Shown piece by piece: positions 24,493 to 32,183 of a stretch of 34,477 bases of DNA. The stretch covers positions 1 to 34,477 of IMG/VR virus record IMGVR_UViG_3300042691_014218. One strand, written 5' to 3'. Under the pieces are notes generated by a model. That model had not been told where the DNA came from, searched no databases, and saw only the letters and a list, made by a program, of their open reading frames with translations. Source of the DNA: a virus. A program made the position numbers and the translations under genes. The stretch's first letter is position 1, and each line of letters opens with the position of its first letter.

Positions 24493-25734
24493 ATGAGTTC
24501 CATGTTCCAACTTCGCCCCCATCAGAAATCTGCTCTTGAGGCGATGCTGCTCCATGCAAAAGGTATTGTCGTTGCTCCTACAGGCGCAGGTAAGAGCATC
24601 ATCGCTATCTATGATACTATTCGCCATTTCGCTTTGGGAAACCAAACTGTGGTTGTGGTTGCTCCTAGACTGCTTCTTGCTCAGCAGTTGTGTTCTGAGT
24701 TCATGGAGCACATCACTGATGCTTCTGTAATGCATGTTCACTCTGCTAAAGACTGCAATTACTTTGCTACAACTAAACCTGATGAGATTGGCGATTGGTG
24801 TGAAAATACTCAAGGTAACAAACTGATTTTTACAACTTATAATTCTCTTCAGCGCATCGTTGACGCAGGTATTCATGTCAATGCTATCTATTTTGACGAA
24901 GCACACAATTCTGTTAAAAAATCATTTTTTGATGGCACACGCATTCTATCTAAGTATGCTAACCATTGCTATTTCTTTACTGCAACTCCGAAATATTCTT
25001 CTACTCCGAAAAAACCAGGAATGAATGATCATGAAGTTTATGGTAAGATCATCTTTAATGTTCCTGCTCCTGAACTAATTGCCAATGGTTCCATTCTTCC
25101 TCCTAAAATCAATGCTATGAATATTGGTTCTGCTCGTGATAAGGATCAGAATGCTGCTGAGAGGGATTGTATGACCCTCCTGGATACTATTCTGAATGAA
25201 GATCATATGGACAAAGTTCTTGTTGCTGCTCCTAACACCAAGGTTTTAATTCGTATGATTGCTGAGACTGATTTCATGACAGAAGTTCAGTCTTATGGTT
25301 ATGATGTTCTTTGGATCACTGCTAAGTATGGTGCATTTATCAACAACACAAAAATCAGTCGTGAAGAGTTCTTTAACAAGATCTCTGACTTTGGTAAAGA
25401 TCCTAACAAAAAGTTCATTGTCCTTCATTACTCCATCCTTAGTGAAGGTATTTCTGTGCCTGGTCTTACTTCTCTTGTTATGATGCGTCAGATGAATGTG
25501 ATTGAGATGTGTCAGTCTATCGGTCGCGTTATCCGTCTTCATCTTGATGACATCAAAGCAATTCAGAACGGTCAAATCAAGGCGGGTGACTTGAATTCAT
25601 ATACTAAATCTTTTGGTCTAATCCATGTTCCTGTTTACAGCAACACTGGTATTTCCACAGTGCGTCGTCTTCAATCTGTTGTCGATACTGTGTTTGTTGA
25701 GGGTCAACCTGCTATTTCAGTAATTAAAAAATGA
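24493..25734 (+). CDS. Superfamily 2 DNA/RNA helicase
   Basis: 413 residues from ATG 24493; frames starting upstream would run through a terminator. SF2 motifs in order: Ala-Pro-Thr-Gly-Ala-Gly-Lys-Ser (Walker A, Lys34), Val-Val-Ala-Pro-Arg (Ia), Asp-Glu-Ala-His (about 135), Phe-Thr-Ala-Thr-Pro (III), and Gln-Ser-Ile-Gly-Arg-Val-Ile-Arg (VI, about 339-346). An ATP-driven translocase or helicase for phage recombination, repair or replication. T4 UvsW is the obvious analogue but has about 500 residues with an extra N-terminal domain and different motif sequences, so equivalence is not claimed. Codon use (CGT/CGC arginine, more C-ending codons) differs sharply from the fibre gene before it. The stop overlaps the next start (ATGA). 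Confidence 0.85.
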   Translation: MSSMFQLRPHQKSALEAMLLHAKGIVVAPTGAGKSIIAIYDTIRHFALGNQTVVVVAPRLLLAQQLCSEFMEHITDASVMHVHSAKDCNYFATTKPDEIGDWCENTQGNKLIFTTYNSLQRIVDAGIHVNAIYFDEAHNSVKKSFFDGTRILSKYANHCYFFTATPKYSSTPKKPGMNDHEVYGKIIFNVPAPELIANGSILPPKINAMNIGSARDKDQNAAERDCMTLLDTILNEDHMDKVLVAAPNTKVLIRMIAETDFMTEVQSYGYDVLWITAKYGAFINNTKISREEFFNKISDFGKDPNKKFIVLHYSILSEGISVPGLTSLVMMRQMNVIEMCQSIGRVIRLHLDDIKAIQNGQIKAGDLNSYTKSFGLIHVPVYSNTGISTVRRLQSVVDTVFVEGQPAISVIKK

Positions 25735-26168
25735 AATACGAAGTTATACGAGATCAATTTTATGAGTGTTTGGATCTGACCTGGGATGTTATCAACACTC
25801 AAGTTGAAAAAGAAATTCAAAATAATACATGTAGAATTATAGGTAACGATGAAGAAAAGACTATTCTTCTTTTAGATAATGAGAATTTTCATCCAATCAT
25901 ATCTAAAATGTATGCTATAATGAGATATAAGTATCGTCTTACGACTTTACATATATACACTTCACAAAATAATGCACAGACATTTGGAAGGCATTGTGAT
26001 CAGTCAGACGTTTTAATTGTTCAATCAATAGGTAAAATGTCTTATAAATTTGATGATGGTGAATTAATCGTATTAAAACCTGGAGATGGGGTTTACATCC
26101 CAAAAGGAATGTATCATGATCCTATTCCTATCGAACCTAGAGTGTCATTAAGTTTTTCTTGGAATTAA
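25731..26168 (+). CDS. Cupin-fold metal-binding protein (JmjC/cupin-type oxygenase-like)
   Basis: 145 residues. Phe-Gly-Arg-His88-Cys-Asp90 gives an HxD pair; after a Met-Ser-Tyr-Lys-Phe strand comes Leu-Lys-Pro-Gly-Asp-Gly-Val-Tyr-Ile-Pro-Lys-Gly-Met-Tyr-His129, the second cupin motif with the third ligand, then Ser-Leu-Ser-Phe-Ser. This is a single small jelly-roll barrel, like the core of Cupin_4/JmjC-type 2OG hydroxylases, but shorter than them. A hydroxylase or a plain metal-binding cupin cannot be separated by eye. It overlaps the helicase stop and returns to AGA-type codons, beginning the small-gene run. Confidence 0.6.
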   Translation: MKYEVIRDQFYECLDLTWDVINTQVEKEIQNNTCRIIGNDEEKTILLLDNENFHPIISKMYAIMRYKYRLTTLHIYTSQNNAQTFGRHCDQSDVLIVQSIGKMSYKFDDGELIVLKPGDGVYIPKGMYHDPIPIEPRVSLSFSWN

Positions 26169-26170
26169 TT

Positions 26171-26344
26171 ATGTTAGAAGGATTTGTAACAAAAGATGGG
26201 TATGCAGCAGTACCTTTTGGAAAACAACTTATGGTTATTTACGATGGACAGCAGTTGAAAGTATGCAGAACAGAAAGTTCTGCTAGGAATTTTATTAAAA
26301 AACACTCTTCTCAACCAAAACCTGGAACTATTTTTGTACAATGA
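26171..26344 (+). CDS. Hypothetical small protein
   Basis: 57 residues from ATG 26171 (TTG 26159 would overlap the upstream gene and is less likely). A basic, compact beta-type protein with a Gly-Thr-Ile-Phe-Val end; no family recognised. The ATGATGATG run at its end starts the next gene, so the two are translationally coupled. Confidence 0.5.
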   Translation: MLEGFVTKDGYAAVPFGKQLMVIYDGQQLKVCRTESSARNFIKKHSSQPKPGTIFVQ

Positions 26345-26550
26345 TGATGAAAAAGGAAAAAACTAAATTTGTTTGTGTTTCCCCTCTTTCAAACAAAGCA
26401 CGATATCACTTTCATTTGCATATGGATAATCTCCATTCGTGCCGAGTAAAAGATGAAAAGGATGGTAAAATCTATCTTGAGTCTTTAAATAAACAGCATT
26501 ATTTTTGGATCGATAAAAACTCTGATAAAAATTGGAAAATTGAAAAATGA
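26341..26550 (+). CDS. Hypothetical small basic protein
   Basis: 69 residues, Lys-rich, with a His-Phe-His-Leu-His-Met segment (about 23-28). The start may be any of three in-register ATG codons at 26341-26349. Its stop overlaps the next ATG (ATGA). No family recognised. Confidence 0.5.
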   Translation: MMMKKEKTKFVCVSPLSNKARYHFHLHMDNLHSCRVKDEKDGKIYLESLNKQHYFWIDKNSDKNWKIEK

Positions 26551-26753
26551 AAGTTCAAACAGAAACAGATGCTCTGGTAACTATTACTGTTGACAGAGAA
26601 GGTTTAGAAACAATGATTAATGCAGCTTCTGCTGCTATTACTTATCTGAATGAATGGAATATGGGTGATGAATATGATACTGACATCACCCCTTATCATG
26701 AAATTTTATACACTCTTAAACAAAAATACGAAAGTGTCTATGGAAAATTTTAG
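26547..26753 (+). CDS. Hypothetical small acidic protein
   Basis: 68 residues, acidic, mostly helical, with Ile-Asn-Ala-Ala-Ser-Ala-Ala-Ile-Thr-Tyr in the middle. It could be a small host-takeover protein, but nothing identifies it. It overlaps both neighbours by short steps, as in a polycistronic early operon. Confidence 0.5.
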   Translation: MKVQTETDALVTITVDREGLETMINAASAAITYLNEWNMGDEYDTDITPYHEILYTLKQKYESVYGKF

Positions 26754-26943
26754 TATTGCTCGTTCTGAATTGATGCATTATAGACTGCAGGCATTCCTAA
26801 GGGAATTTAACTGCTCAGACATTGAATATATTGGGTTGCGTAATTCTGAACATTGGTATAAAATTGATGGGCATGAGGTAAATGTAAAGGATATTGAGGA
26901 ATTTGATCAAATTGATGATGATGAACAAACAGTTACTTATTAA
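26740..26943 (+). CDS. Hypothetical small acidic protein
   Basis: 67 residues from ATG 26740, overlapping the previous gene by 14 bases; the longer frame from 26650 lies mostly over the previous gene and is rejected. Strongly acidic C-terminus (Glu-Glu-Phe-Asp-Gln-Ile-Asp-Asp-Asp-Glu). No family recognised. The next gene starts inside its end. Confidence 0.5.
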   Translation: MENFSIARSELMHYRLQAFLREFNCSDIEYIGLRNSEHWYKIDGHEVNVKDIEEFDQIDDDEQTVTY

Positions 26944-27406
26944 TGATAAAAATCTAATAAATTATTTTTTAAATTTATTAGATTTTATCCAAAATTATCC
27001 TCAAGTTTATAGGGATGTGACAAACCATTGCTTGTCTCCAAACTGTTTTGCATCAAATAATCTTTTAAATCTAATAACCGATAATCAATTTGTAAATAAA
27101 ATCAACTTTATTCTGGGAGAATGTGAGAAACATATTCCAGATAAGGTTGATTATTTTTATATTCATATGGTTGACTATAAAAATGGTGGGGATATGTTAA
27201 TACATAAACATGATCACAATGAAGATTATTCGTTTATTTTATATTTGAATGACTGTGATGATGGGTATACAACTTTATATACTGATAGACCTATCAGAGT
27301 AAAACCAGAAACTGGTAAAATTCTTATATTTTCTTCTGATGTTTATCATTCAGCAACTTCTTCAAATAGTAAAAAAGTATTAGTCGGAGGATTAAAAATA
27401 AAATGA
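26915..27406 (+). CDS. Putative 2OG/Fe(II) oxygenase
   Basis: About 163 residues. The start is uncertain among three consecutive ATG codons (26915-26923), with an upstream TTG at 26894. Motifs: His-Lys-His-Asp-His (about 97-101, HxH plus possible HxD register), Tyr-Ser-Phe-Ile-Leu-Tyr-Leu-Asn, Gly-Lys-Ile-Leu-Ile-Phe-Ser-Ser-Asp-Val-Tyr-His (about 145), then Lys-Lys-Val-Leu-Val. The usual substrate-carboxylate arginine is Lys here. It belongs with the 2OG-FeII_Oxy_5-type proteins of cyanophages. The substrate is unknown. It overlaps the next oxygenase by four bases, forming a co-translated pair. Confidence 0.65.
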   Translation: MMMNKQLLINDKNLINYFLNLLDFIQNYPQVYRDVTNHCLSPNCFASNNLLNLITDNQFVNKINFILGECEKHIPDKVDYFYIHMVDYKNGGDMLIHKHDHNEDYSFILYLNDCDDGYTTLYTDRPIRVKPETGKILIFSSDVYHSATSSNSKKVLVGGLKIK

Positions 27407-28026
27407 AGAGAAAATATCCACCAGATACTAGAGAATTTACCACAATGAATTATTTTGGTAATACTTTGTATCATGCATATAATATTTTGTCGGAAGAAGA
27501 TAGACTTGGACTTTTGGAAGAAATTGAAGATGAAATAAAAACCAATTCTTCTGGTGGATATAATATTGTTGAAGCAACTAGTACTTTACCGACACGAAAA
27601 ATAAAAAATAAAAAGTGTTGGTATAATTTCTTTAAAGTTGTTAAAAAGCATCTTTATGAATATGCAAAAATAACTAATAATCCTAAAATAAAAACATTAA
27701 AAGTTGCTGAATATTGGGCAAAAAGAATGGGACCTGACATTAGTGACGAGGATTACCATAATGAGATGTACATATATTATGGTAATAGTCATTCTCATAA
27801 TAATCTTGACTTGGGTATCATATATTATTTGCAAAATCCATCTAGAATTTATGGAACTATTATGGAACAAGATGGTGTAGAATTTATTGTTCCAGGAGAT
27901 CAAAATTCTTTAATTATTCATCACCCAGATATTAATCATGAAGCAGTTCTTCCCCATCCATCATTTTTAGATGGAACTTGTAGATGTGTCCTGATAGTTG
28001 ACTTTAAATACTCTAAATATACTTAA
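27403..28026 (+). CDS. Putative 2OG/Fe(II) oxygenase, paralogue A of a duplicated pair
   Basis: 207 residues. His130-Ser-His132 starts the metal site, followed by Leu-Gly-Ile-Ile-Tyr-Tyr-Leu-Gln, Val-Pro-Gly-Asp, then Ile-Asn-His179-Glu-Ala and Arg194-Cys-Val-Leu-Ile-Val. This is the beta-helix oxygenase pattern with HxH in place of HxD. The front 42 aligned residues from Tyr-Pro-Pro-Asp-Thr-Arg onward share 33 with the gene at 29827, and the DNA is also alike, so the two arose by a fairly recent duplication. Together they flank the radical SAM cassette. Substrate unknown. Confidence 0.65.
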   Translation: MKRKYPPDTREFTTMNYFGNTLYHAYNILSEEDRLGLLEEIEDEIKTNSSGGYNIVEATSTLPTRKIKNKKCWYNFFKVVKKHLYEYAKITNNPKIKTLKVAEYWAKRMGPDISDEDYHNEMYIYYGNSHSHNNLDLGIIYYLQNPSRIYGTIMEQDGVEFIVPGDQNSLIIHHPDINHEAVLPHPSFLDGTCRCVLIVDFKYSKYT

Positions 28027-28042
28027 CTACGACAATTATCTT

Positions 28043-28204
28043 ATGGATAATGATAAATGGAATAGAGGATTGGATCTATTCATTGAAAGTGTTCATAAAC
28101 CAGATCCTGAATTGAGGCAATGTGCCCACAATCAAAAGTGCTATAATGAATTAATGTCAGTTCGTGAACATGTTCTTGAATATTTAAAAACAATAAGAAA
28201 GTGA
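28043..28204 (+). CDS. Hypothetical small protein
   Basis: 53 residues from ATG 28043; a longer frame would start inside the previous oxygenase. Helical, with Cys-Ala-His-Asn-Gln-Lys-Cys in the middle, which might bind metal but is too short to judge. It sits 16 bases after one oxygenase and one base before the next. Confidence 0.45.
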   Translation: MDNDKWNRGLDLFIESVHKPDPELRQCAHNQKCYNELMSVREHVLEYLKTIRK

Positions 28205-28205
28205 T

Positions 28206-28742
28206 ATGAAGAATTATTTTGAAGCATTTACAATACCATATTGGCAAACTAAAGTAATAGATTGGGAATACAAGAAAAAATCTTTGCTATCATTACACTA
28301 TAATAATAAACATAATATGTGTGGTGGTGATGAACAATATACTGATTATAATAGTAAGAACTCTTATCATTCTCAAGTACAATCTATTTTATTAGATGAT
28401 CTTTATTCTGCTCGTAAAGCTTTAAACTTAGAACACCATACGCTCAGAGTGACCACTGCATGGTTTCAAATGTATGAGCAATATCACCATCATCCAATTC
28501 ATAATCATGGTATAAATGGATTTAGTTCTGTTTGTTATATTGAATATGACCATAATGAACATGAACCTACAAGATTTGTATGTCCATTTAATAGTTATAT
28601 TAATAATGATATGATAGAATTTATACCGAATGATATTGAAGAAGGTTCTATAGTATTCTTTCCTAGTAATGTACCTCACTATGTCGCACCAAATAAATCA
28701 ACAAAACCTAGATTAATATTATCCTTTAATATAACTTACTAA
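28206..28742 (+). CDS. Putative 2OG/Fe(II) oxygenase
   Basis: 178 residues. A His-rich His-His-His-Pro-Ile-His99-Asn-His101 gives the HxH pair; then Gly-Phe-Ser-Ser-Val-Cys-Tyr-Ile, Gly-Ser-Ile-Val-Phe-Phe-Pro-Ser-Asn-Val-Pro-His158 and Arg169-Leu-Ile-Leu-Ser-Phe-Asn. All the expected positions for a 2OG/Fe(II) oxygenase are present. It is not closely similar to its neighbours in the N-terminal half, so it is a separate subfamily. It is followed without gap by a membrane protein and the radical SAM gene. Confidence 0.7.
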   Translation: MKNYFEAFTIPYWQTKVIDWEYKKKSLLSLHYNNKHNMCGGDEQYTDYNSKNSYHSQVQSILLDDLYSARKALNLEHHTLRVTTAWFQMYEQYHHHPIHNHGINGFSSVCYIEYDHNEHEPTRFVCPFNSYINNDMIEFIPNDIEEGSIVFFPSNVPHYVAPNKSTKPRLILSFNITY

Positions 28743-28996
28743 TGATATATACCCAACAATATATTTTTTACTTATTAGTATTTTCTTTCATCGCTTATTT
28801 TGTAGTGACAGATGAGAGTATTGCTGCATTAGTTATTTTAAGTATAAAAATTTTAAGAAATAATATAGAAAGATTAATTTGGATGATTAGATTTCATCCT
28901 TTAGTAACTACAAACAAAATTATGCAGTGGTATATGATGCGTAAATATATGAAGGAGGCAGAAAAATTGCAAAAAGAACTATTTAAAGATGATTAG
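28742..28996 (+). CDS. Small membrane protein
   Basis: 84 residues; ATG overlaps the previous stop (TAATG). Hydrophobic residues about 6-24 (Tyr-Ile-Phe-Tyr-Leu-Leu-Val-Phe) and a second weaker stretch at about 28-38 suggest one or two membrane passes, followed by a basic and then Lys/Glu-rich cytoplasmic-type helix. No family recognised. A GAAGGAGG at 28951-28957 near its end may serve as an early ribosome-binding signal for the radical SAM gene, which it overlaps by eight bases. It could anchor the neighbouring enzymes at a membrane; that is inference. Confidence 0.5.
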   Translation: MIYTQQYIFYLLVFSFIAYFVVTDESIAALVILSIKILRNNIERLIWMIRFHPLVTTNKIMQWYMMRKYMKEAEKLQKELFKDD

Positions 28997-29807
28997 AATA
29001 CCTCACGAAGTTCAGTTACACATAACACATTCATGCAATTTGACATGTGAAGGATGTACTCACTATAGTAATCATGGACATTCTGGAATGTTATCTTTGG
29101 AAGAAGGATCAGAATGGATGGATAGGTGGAATAAAAGAATAATTCCAGAAAGATTTACTATTCTTGGTGGAGAACCAGCATTGAATAAAGATCTTACTAA
29201 ATTCATTTATCTTGCAAAAGAAAAATGGCCTAATTCATATTTGGAATTAATTTCCAATGGATTTCATTTACACAAACACCCAGATCTACCAAAGGCTTTG
29301 ATTGATACCCAAACTGTTATTGGTATTTCTGTTCATTCTAGAGAACATCCAGATTACATTGAGAAATTTAAACCAGTTTATAAATTGGCAAAAAAATGGT
29401 TATTGATGGGTGTAAAGGTCGAAATGAGACATTCATCTCTTGATTGGTTAAGGCAATATCAAGGGTATGGGGATAATATGCTCCCCTATGAAGACAATAA
29501 TCCAGAATCAAGTTGGAAAAACTGTGTTTCTAGAATGTGTATACAACTACATGAAGGTAAAATCTGGAAATGTCCAGGTTTAGCGTATTTACCTATGCAA
29601 GCAGAAAAATATAATCTTTCTGAAAAATGGGATAAATATCTGAAATATGAACCATTGCATCATGATTGTTCTGATGAAGAACTTGTTGAATTTTTTAATA
29701 GGAAATGGGAAACGTACTGTGATATGTGTCCAGCAAATAAAGAACATTTCAAACCATCTGCAGATCCATTATTACCAGTTAGTTATTGGAAAAAACTCAA
29801 CAAATAA
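28989..29807 (+). CDS. Radical SAM enzyme with extra C-terminal cysteines
   Basis: 272 residues. The cluster motif Cys16-x3-Cys20-x2-Cys23 (Cys-Asn-Leu-Thr-Cys-Glu-Gly-Cys) is at the front, followed by Leu-Gly-Gly-Glu-Pro-Ala-Leu (about 58-64, the SAM-binding GGE motif). The C-terminal third holds cysteines at Cys-Val-Ser-Arg-Met-Cys, Lys-Cys-Pro-Gly, Asp-Cys, and Cys-Asp-Met-Cys-Pro, which could carry a second iron-sulphur cluster as in SPASM or Twitch proteins. The chemistry (peptide, sugar or nucleoside modification) cannot be told. It lies among five 2OG/cupin genes with overlapping starts, so a shared pathway is likely. It differs in look from the phage QueE-type enzymes. Confidence 0.8.
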   Translation: MIRIPHEVQLHITHSCNLTCEGCTHYSNHGHSGMLSLEEGSEWMDRWNKRIIPERFTILGGEPALNKDLTKFIYLAKEKWPNSYLELISNGFHLHKHPDLPKALIDTQTVIGISVHSREHPDYIEKFKPVYKLAKKWLLMGVKVEMRHSSLDWLRQYQGYGDNMLPYEDNNPESSWKNCVSRMCIQLHEGKIWKCPGLAYLPMQAEKYNLSEKWDKYLKYEPLHHDCSDEELVEFFNRKWETYCDMCPANKEHFKPSADPLLPVSYWKKLNK

Positions 29808-29826
29808 TTTCACATATTAATTTAAA

Positions 29827-30459
29827 ATGACAAAGCGTAAGAGAATATATCCACCAGATACAAGAACATTTACCACAATGAATTATTTTGGTAAGACTTT
29901 ATATCATGCATATAATGTCTTATCTGAAGAAGATATTGTAGGATTGATAGCAGAAATAGATGATGAGTTAAAAAATACTTCGGATAATAGAGATGGGTAC
30001 GTTGAAGCAACTAATTGTTTATCTGCAAGAAAAATAAAAAATAAAAAATGTTGGTATAATTTTTTTAAAATGGTGAAAACTCACCTTTATAATTATTCTG
30101 AGATAGTAAACCAACCATCAATTAAATCTTTGAAGGTTGCTTCATATTGGGCAAAAAGAATGTATAAAGGGATTACAGACGAACAATATGAAGAACAGAT
30201 GTACATTAATTATGGAAATGTTCACTCACACAATGATCTTGATTTGGGGATTATATATTACTTACAAAATCCATCTAGAATATATGGAACATTAATAGAA
30301 CATCAAGGTAGAGAGTTTATAGTTCCTGGAGATGAAAATTCTATGATTATCCATCATTCTGACATGAACCATGCCGCAGTTTTACCACCTCCAATACTAA
30401 CAAAAGATGACCCAAGATGCACTATTGTAGTAGATTTTAAATATGGACACAAATTCTGA
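29827..30459 (+). CDS. Putative 2OG/Fe(II) oxygenase, paralogue B of a duplicated pair
   Basis: 210 residues, closely related along its whole length to the gene at 27403: the same Tyr-Pro-Pro-Asp-Thr-Arg front, the same Lys-Lys-Cys-Trp-Tyr-Asn-Phe-Phe-Lys, the same His-Ser-His metal pair, Asn-Pro-Ser-Arg-Ile-Tyr-Gly-Thr, and final His and Arg positions. The main differences are in the middle (around Thr-Asp-Glu-Gln-Tyr) and near the C-terminus (Pro-Pro-Ile-Leu-Thr). All candidate catalytic residues are kept in both copies, so both may be active on different targets. It overlaps the next gene by 17 bases. Confidence 0.65.
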   Translation: MTKRKRIYPPDTRTFTTMNYFGKTLYHAYNVLSEEDIVGLIAEIDDELKNTSDNRDGYVEATNCLSARKIKNKKCWYNFFKMVKTHLYNYSEIVNQPSIKSLKVASYWAKRMYKGITDEQYEEQMYINYGNVHSHNDLDLGIIYYLQNPSRIYGTLIEHQGREFIVPGDENSMIIHHSDMNHAAVLPPPILTKDDPRCTIVVDFKYGHKF

Positions 30460-30907
30460 AAAAGAAAAAAGATTATCAGTAGTTAAAAAACAACTAGAAC
30501 ATCTTATTACCAAAATTAATAATAGATGTAACCCAGAAAATTATAACTCATTTTCTGAATTGTATGAATATGTTAAAACAACATCTACTACAGGTGTTCC
30601 ATCTTTTCTTAGTCCAGCGGAAGTTAGATTTATTCAATCAAATCCGCAGATTGAAAACAATATTTTAGATTTGTGTATTAAACAAAGAGAAAATGATAAA
30701 AAAAATAATTATTTCACAATAGGTAATATTTTAGATATTCTTTTGTTTACTAATAATTCTAATGATCTTTATAATTCAAAAATGACTGGTTTTAATAATC
30801 CTGACTTAGGTACTAGATTTTTGAAAGATCCTTCTTCACAACCAATACATGGGACTATAGAAGAAGTATTGGTCATGTTAGATTTGAGTATTGTTCCTTA
30901 TAGATGA
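30443..30907 (+). CDS. Hypothetical protein
   Basis: 154 residues, ATG inside the end of the preceding oxygenase. Helical front (Glu-Lys-Glu-Lys-Arg-Leu-Ser-Val-Val-Lys-Lys), Asn-rich middle, and no catalytic motif that I recognise. It is the last gene of the oxygenase run: a perfect hairpin begins at its stop codon and a new promoter-like element follows. Confidence 0.5.
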   Translation: MDTNSEKEKRLSVVKKQLEHLITKINNRCNPENYNSFSELYEYVKTTSTTGVPSFLSPAEVRFIQSNPQIENNILDLCIKQRENDKKNNYFTIGNILDILLFTNNSNDLYNSKMTGFNNPDLGTRFLKDPSSQPIHGTIEEVLVMLDLSIVPYR

Positions 30908-30930
30908 TAGACACTTTCGCAAGTGTCTAT
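30907..30930 (+). terminator. Ten-pair hairpin at operon boundary
   Basis: ATAGACACTT (30907-30916), loop TCGC, AAGTGTCTAT (30921-30930). Perfectly paired and beginning at the stop of the upstream gene, but with no T run after it, so it may be an RNA end-stabiliser or processing site rather than an intrinsic terminator. Confidence 0.45.
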
Positions 30931-30955
30931 GGATATGGTTTCAAAGTCTATTATG

Positions 30956-30964
30956 TGCTATACT
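30956..30964 (+). promoter_or_regulatory. Extended -10 promoter before RNA ligase
   Basis: TGC-TATACT at 30956-30964; no good -35. Transcription from about 30971 would leave ATG 30986 as first in-frame start, which agrees with the length of T4 RNA ligase 1. Confidence 0.45.
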
Positions 30965-30985
30965 ATGATTAATTACAGAATTGAA

Positions 30986-32155
30986 ATGTTGAACTATCAA
31001 TTTCCACAAATCAATAATATTTCCGATATTATTTGTCATATTGATGGTAGGGATGAATATAAAGTAAGTGTGAAAGACTGGTATACTGTTGTTAATTATG
31101 CAGTTGCTTTTGAGGATACATTTAAATGGGATGATGCTGATCAAATTGGATCTAAAATTCGTAGAGAATGTCGTGGTCTGATCTTTGATACTGAAACTGG
31201 GAAAATCATTTCTCGTCCGTATCATAAGTTCTTCAACGTTGGTGAGCGAGAAGAAACTGCTATCAACAAAGTTAATCTGTATGAACCTCATGTAGTTCTG
31301 GAGAAACTGGATGGTTCTATGATCCGTCCGATTCCTACTAAAGAAGGTTTTCGTCTTGGGACTAAAGCAGGCATTACTGATGTAGCAATGAACGCAGAAG
31401 TGTTTATCGCAGATAAACCAGAGTATCGTGAGTTCATTCTTGCTATGCTTGATGGTGGAATGACACCCATTTTTGAATGGTGTTCGCGTAAAAATCGTAT
31501 TGTTGTAGATTATCCTGATGATCAACTGATTCTCACTGGGGTTCGTAATACATTTAAGGGAACTTATCTTCTTCACTGGAACTTGGAAGAGTTTGGTGAA
31601 CACTATGGTATTCCTGTTGTAAAAGCAGTGGATGGTCTTGCTGTTCAAGATATTAACCTGTTTGTCAAGCAGGTTCGGGAATGGGATGATGGTGAGGGTA
31701 TTGTGCTACGATTTGACGATGGGCACATGGTTAAAGTGAAAGCGGATGAATATGTGCTCCGTCACAAATCGAAAGAACAAATTAGTCAAGAAAAAAATGT
31801 TCTTCAAATTATCATCAATGATTCTGTTGATGATATTGTCCCCTTATTGACACAAAATGATGCAACTCGTCTTAAAGAGTTTCAGACTGCTTTTTGGGCA
31901 TCTGTAGATGATTTGGCATATGAGATGGCACAGATCTATTTGGGTGGCAATACAGTGTATCCTGATAAGAAAGATTTTGCTGTTGAGTTTGTTCAGAAGA
32001 AGATTTTACCAATTCATGCTCCGATCATGTATGCTATGAAAGGTGGCAAGGGTTCCCGTGCTACCATTGTTGACATGATTAGTAAATCCTTGACTACTCA
32101 AACTAAAATTGATCAAAATCGTTGGTTATGGGGAGGTCTTGAATGGAATTCTTAA
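30986..32155 (+). CDS. rnlA: RNA ligase, T4 Rnl1 family
   Basis: 389 residues from ATG 30986; earlier in-frame starts at 30923, 30929 and 30935 fall in the hairpin or before the promoter. Nucleotidyltransferase motif I is Leu-Glu-Lys107-Leu-Asp-Gly-Ser (T4 Rnl1 Lys99). Upstream, Arg-Glu-Cys-Arg-Gly-Leu-Ile-Phe and Ser-Arg-Pro-Tyr-His-Lys-Phe-Phe-Asn match the Rnl1 family. Later come Phe-Glu-Trp-Cys (motif IIIa), Glu-Gly-Ile-Val-Leu (IV) and Val-Lys-Val-Lys (V). T4 is 374 residues. The enzyme seals RNA 3'-OH and 5'-phosphate ends, in T4 to mend tRNAs cut by host anticodon nucleases. The kinase and phosphatase it needs are 0.5-1.6 kb downstream. Codon use is richer in CGT than in the oxygenase genes before it. 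Confidence 0.85.
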   Translation: MLNYQFPQINNISDIICHIDGRDEYKVSVKDWYTVVNYAVAFEDTFKWDDADQIGSKIRRECRGLIFDTETGKIISRPYHKFFNVGEREETAINKVNLYEPHVVLEKLDGSMIRPIPTKEGFRLGTKAGITDVAMNAEVFIADKPEYREFILAMLDGGMTPIFEWCSRKNRIVVDYPDDQLILTGVRNTFKGTYLLHWNLEEFGEHYGIPVVKAVDGLAVQDINLFVKQVREWDDGEGIVLRFDDGHMVKVKADEYVLRHKSKEQISQEKNVLQIIINDSVDDIVPLLTQNDATRLKEFQTAFWASVDDLAYEMAQIYLGGNTVYPDKKDFAVEFVQKKILPIHAPIMYAMKGGKGSRATIVDMISKSLTTQTKIDQNRWLWGGLEWNS

Positions 32156-32183
32156 TAGATAGAATGTAGAGTAAATTAATTCA

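Noticed and set aside
24493-25734. Naming the helicase UvsW
   Set aside because: It is shorter than UvsW, lacks its N-terminal domain, and the motif sequences differ (DEAH, TATP), so only the superfamily is safe.
29040-29069. TTGACA-N18-TATAGT inside the radical SAM gene
   Set aside because: It overlaps the conserved Cys motif codons and lies inside the gene with no start codon context downstream; probably chance.
30941-31648. Minus-strand frame opposite the RNA ligase gene
   Set aside because: The ligase motifs on the + strand explain the region fully; the opposite frame has no recognisable domain.
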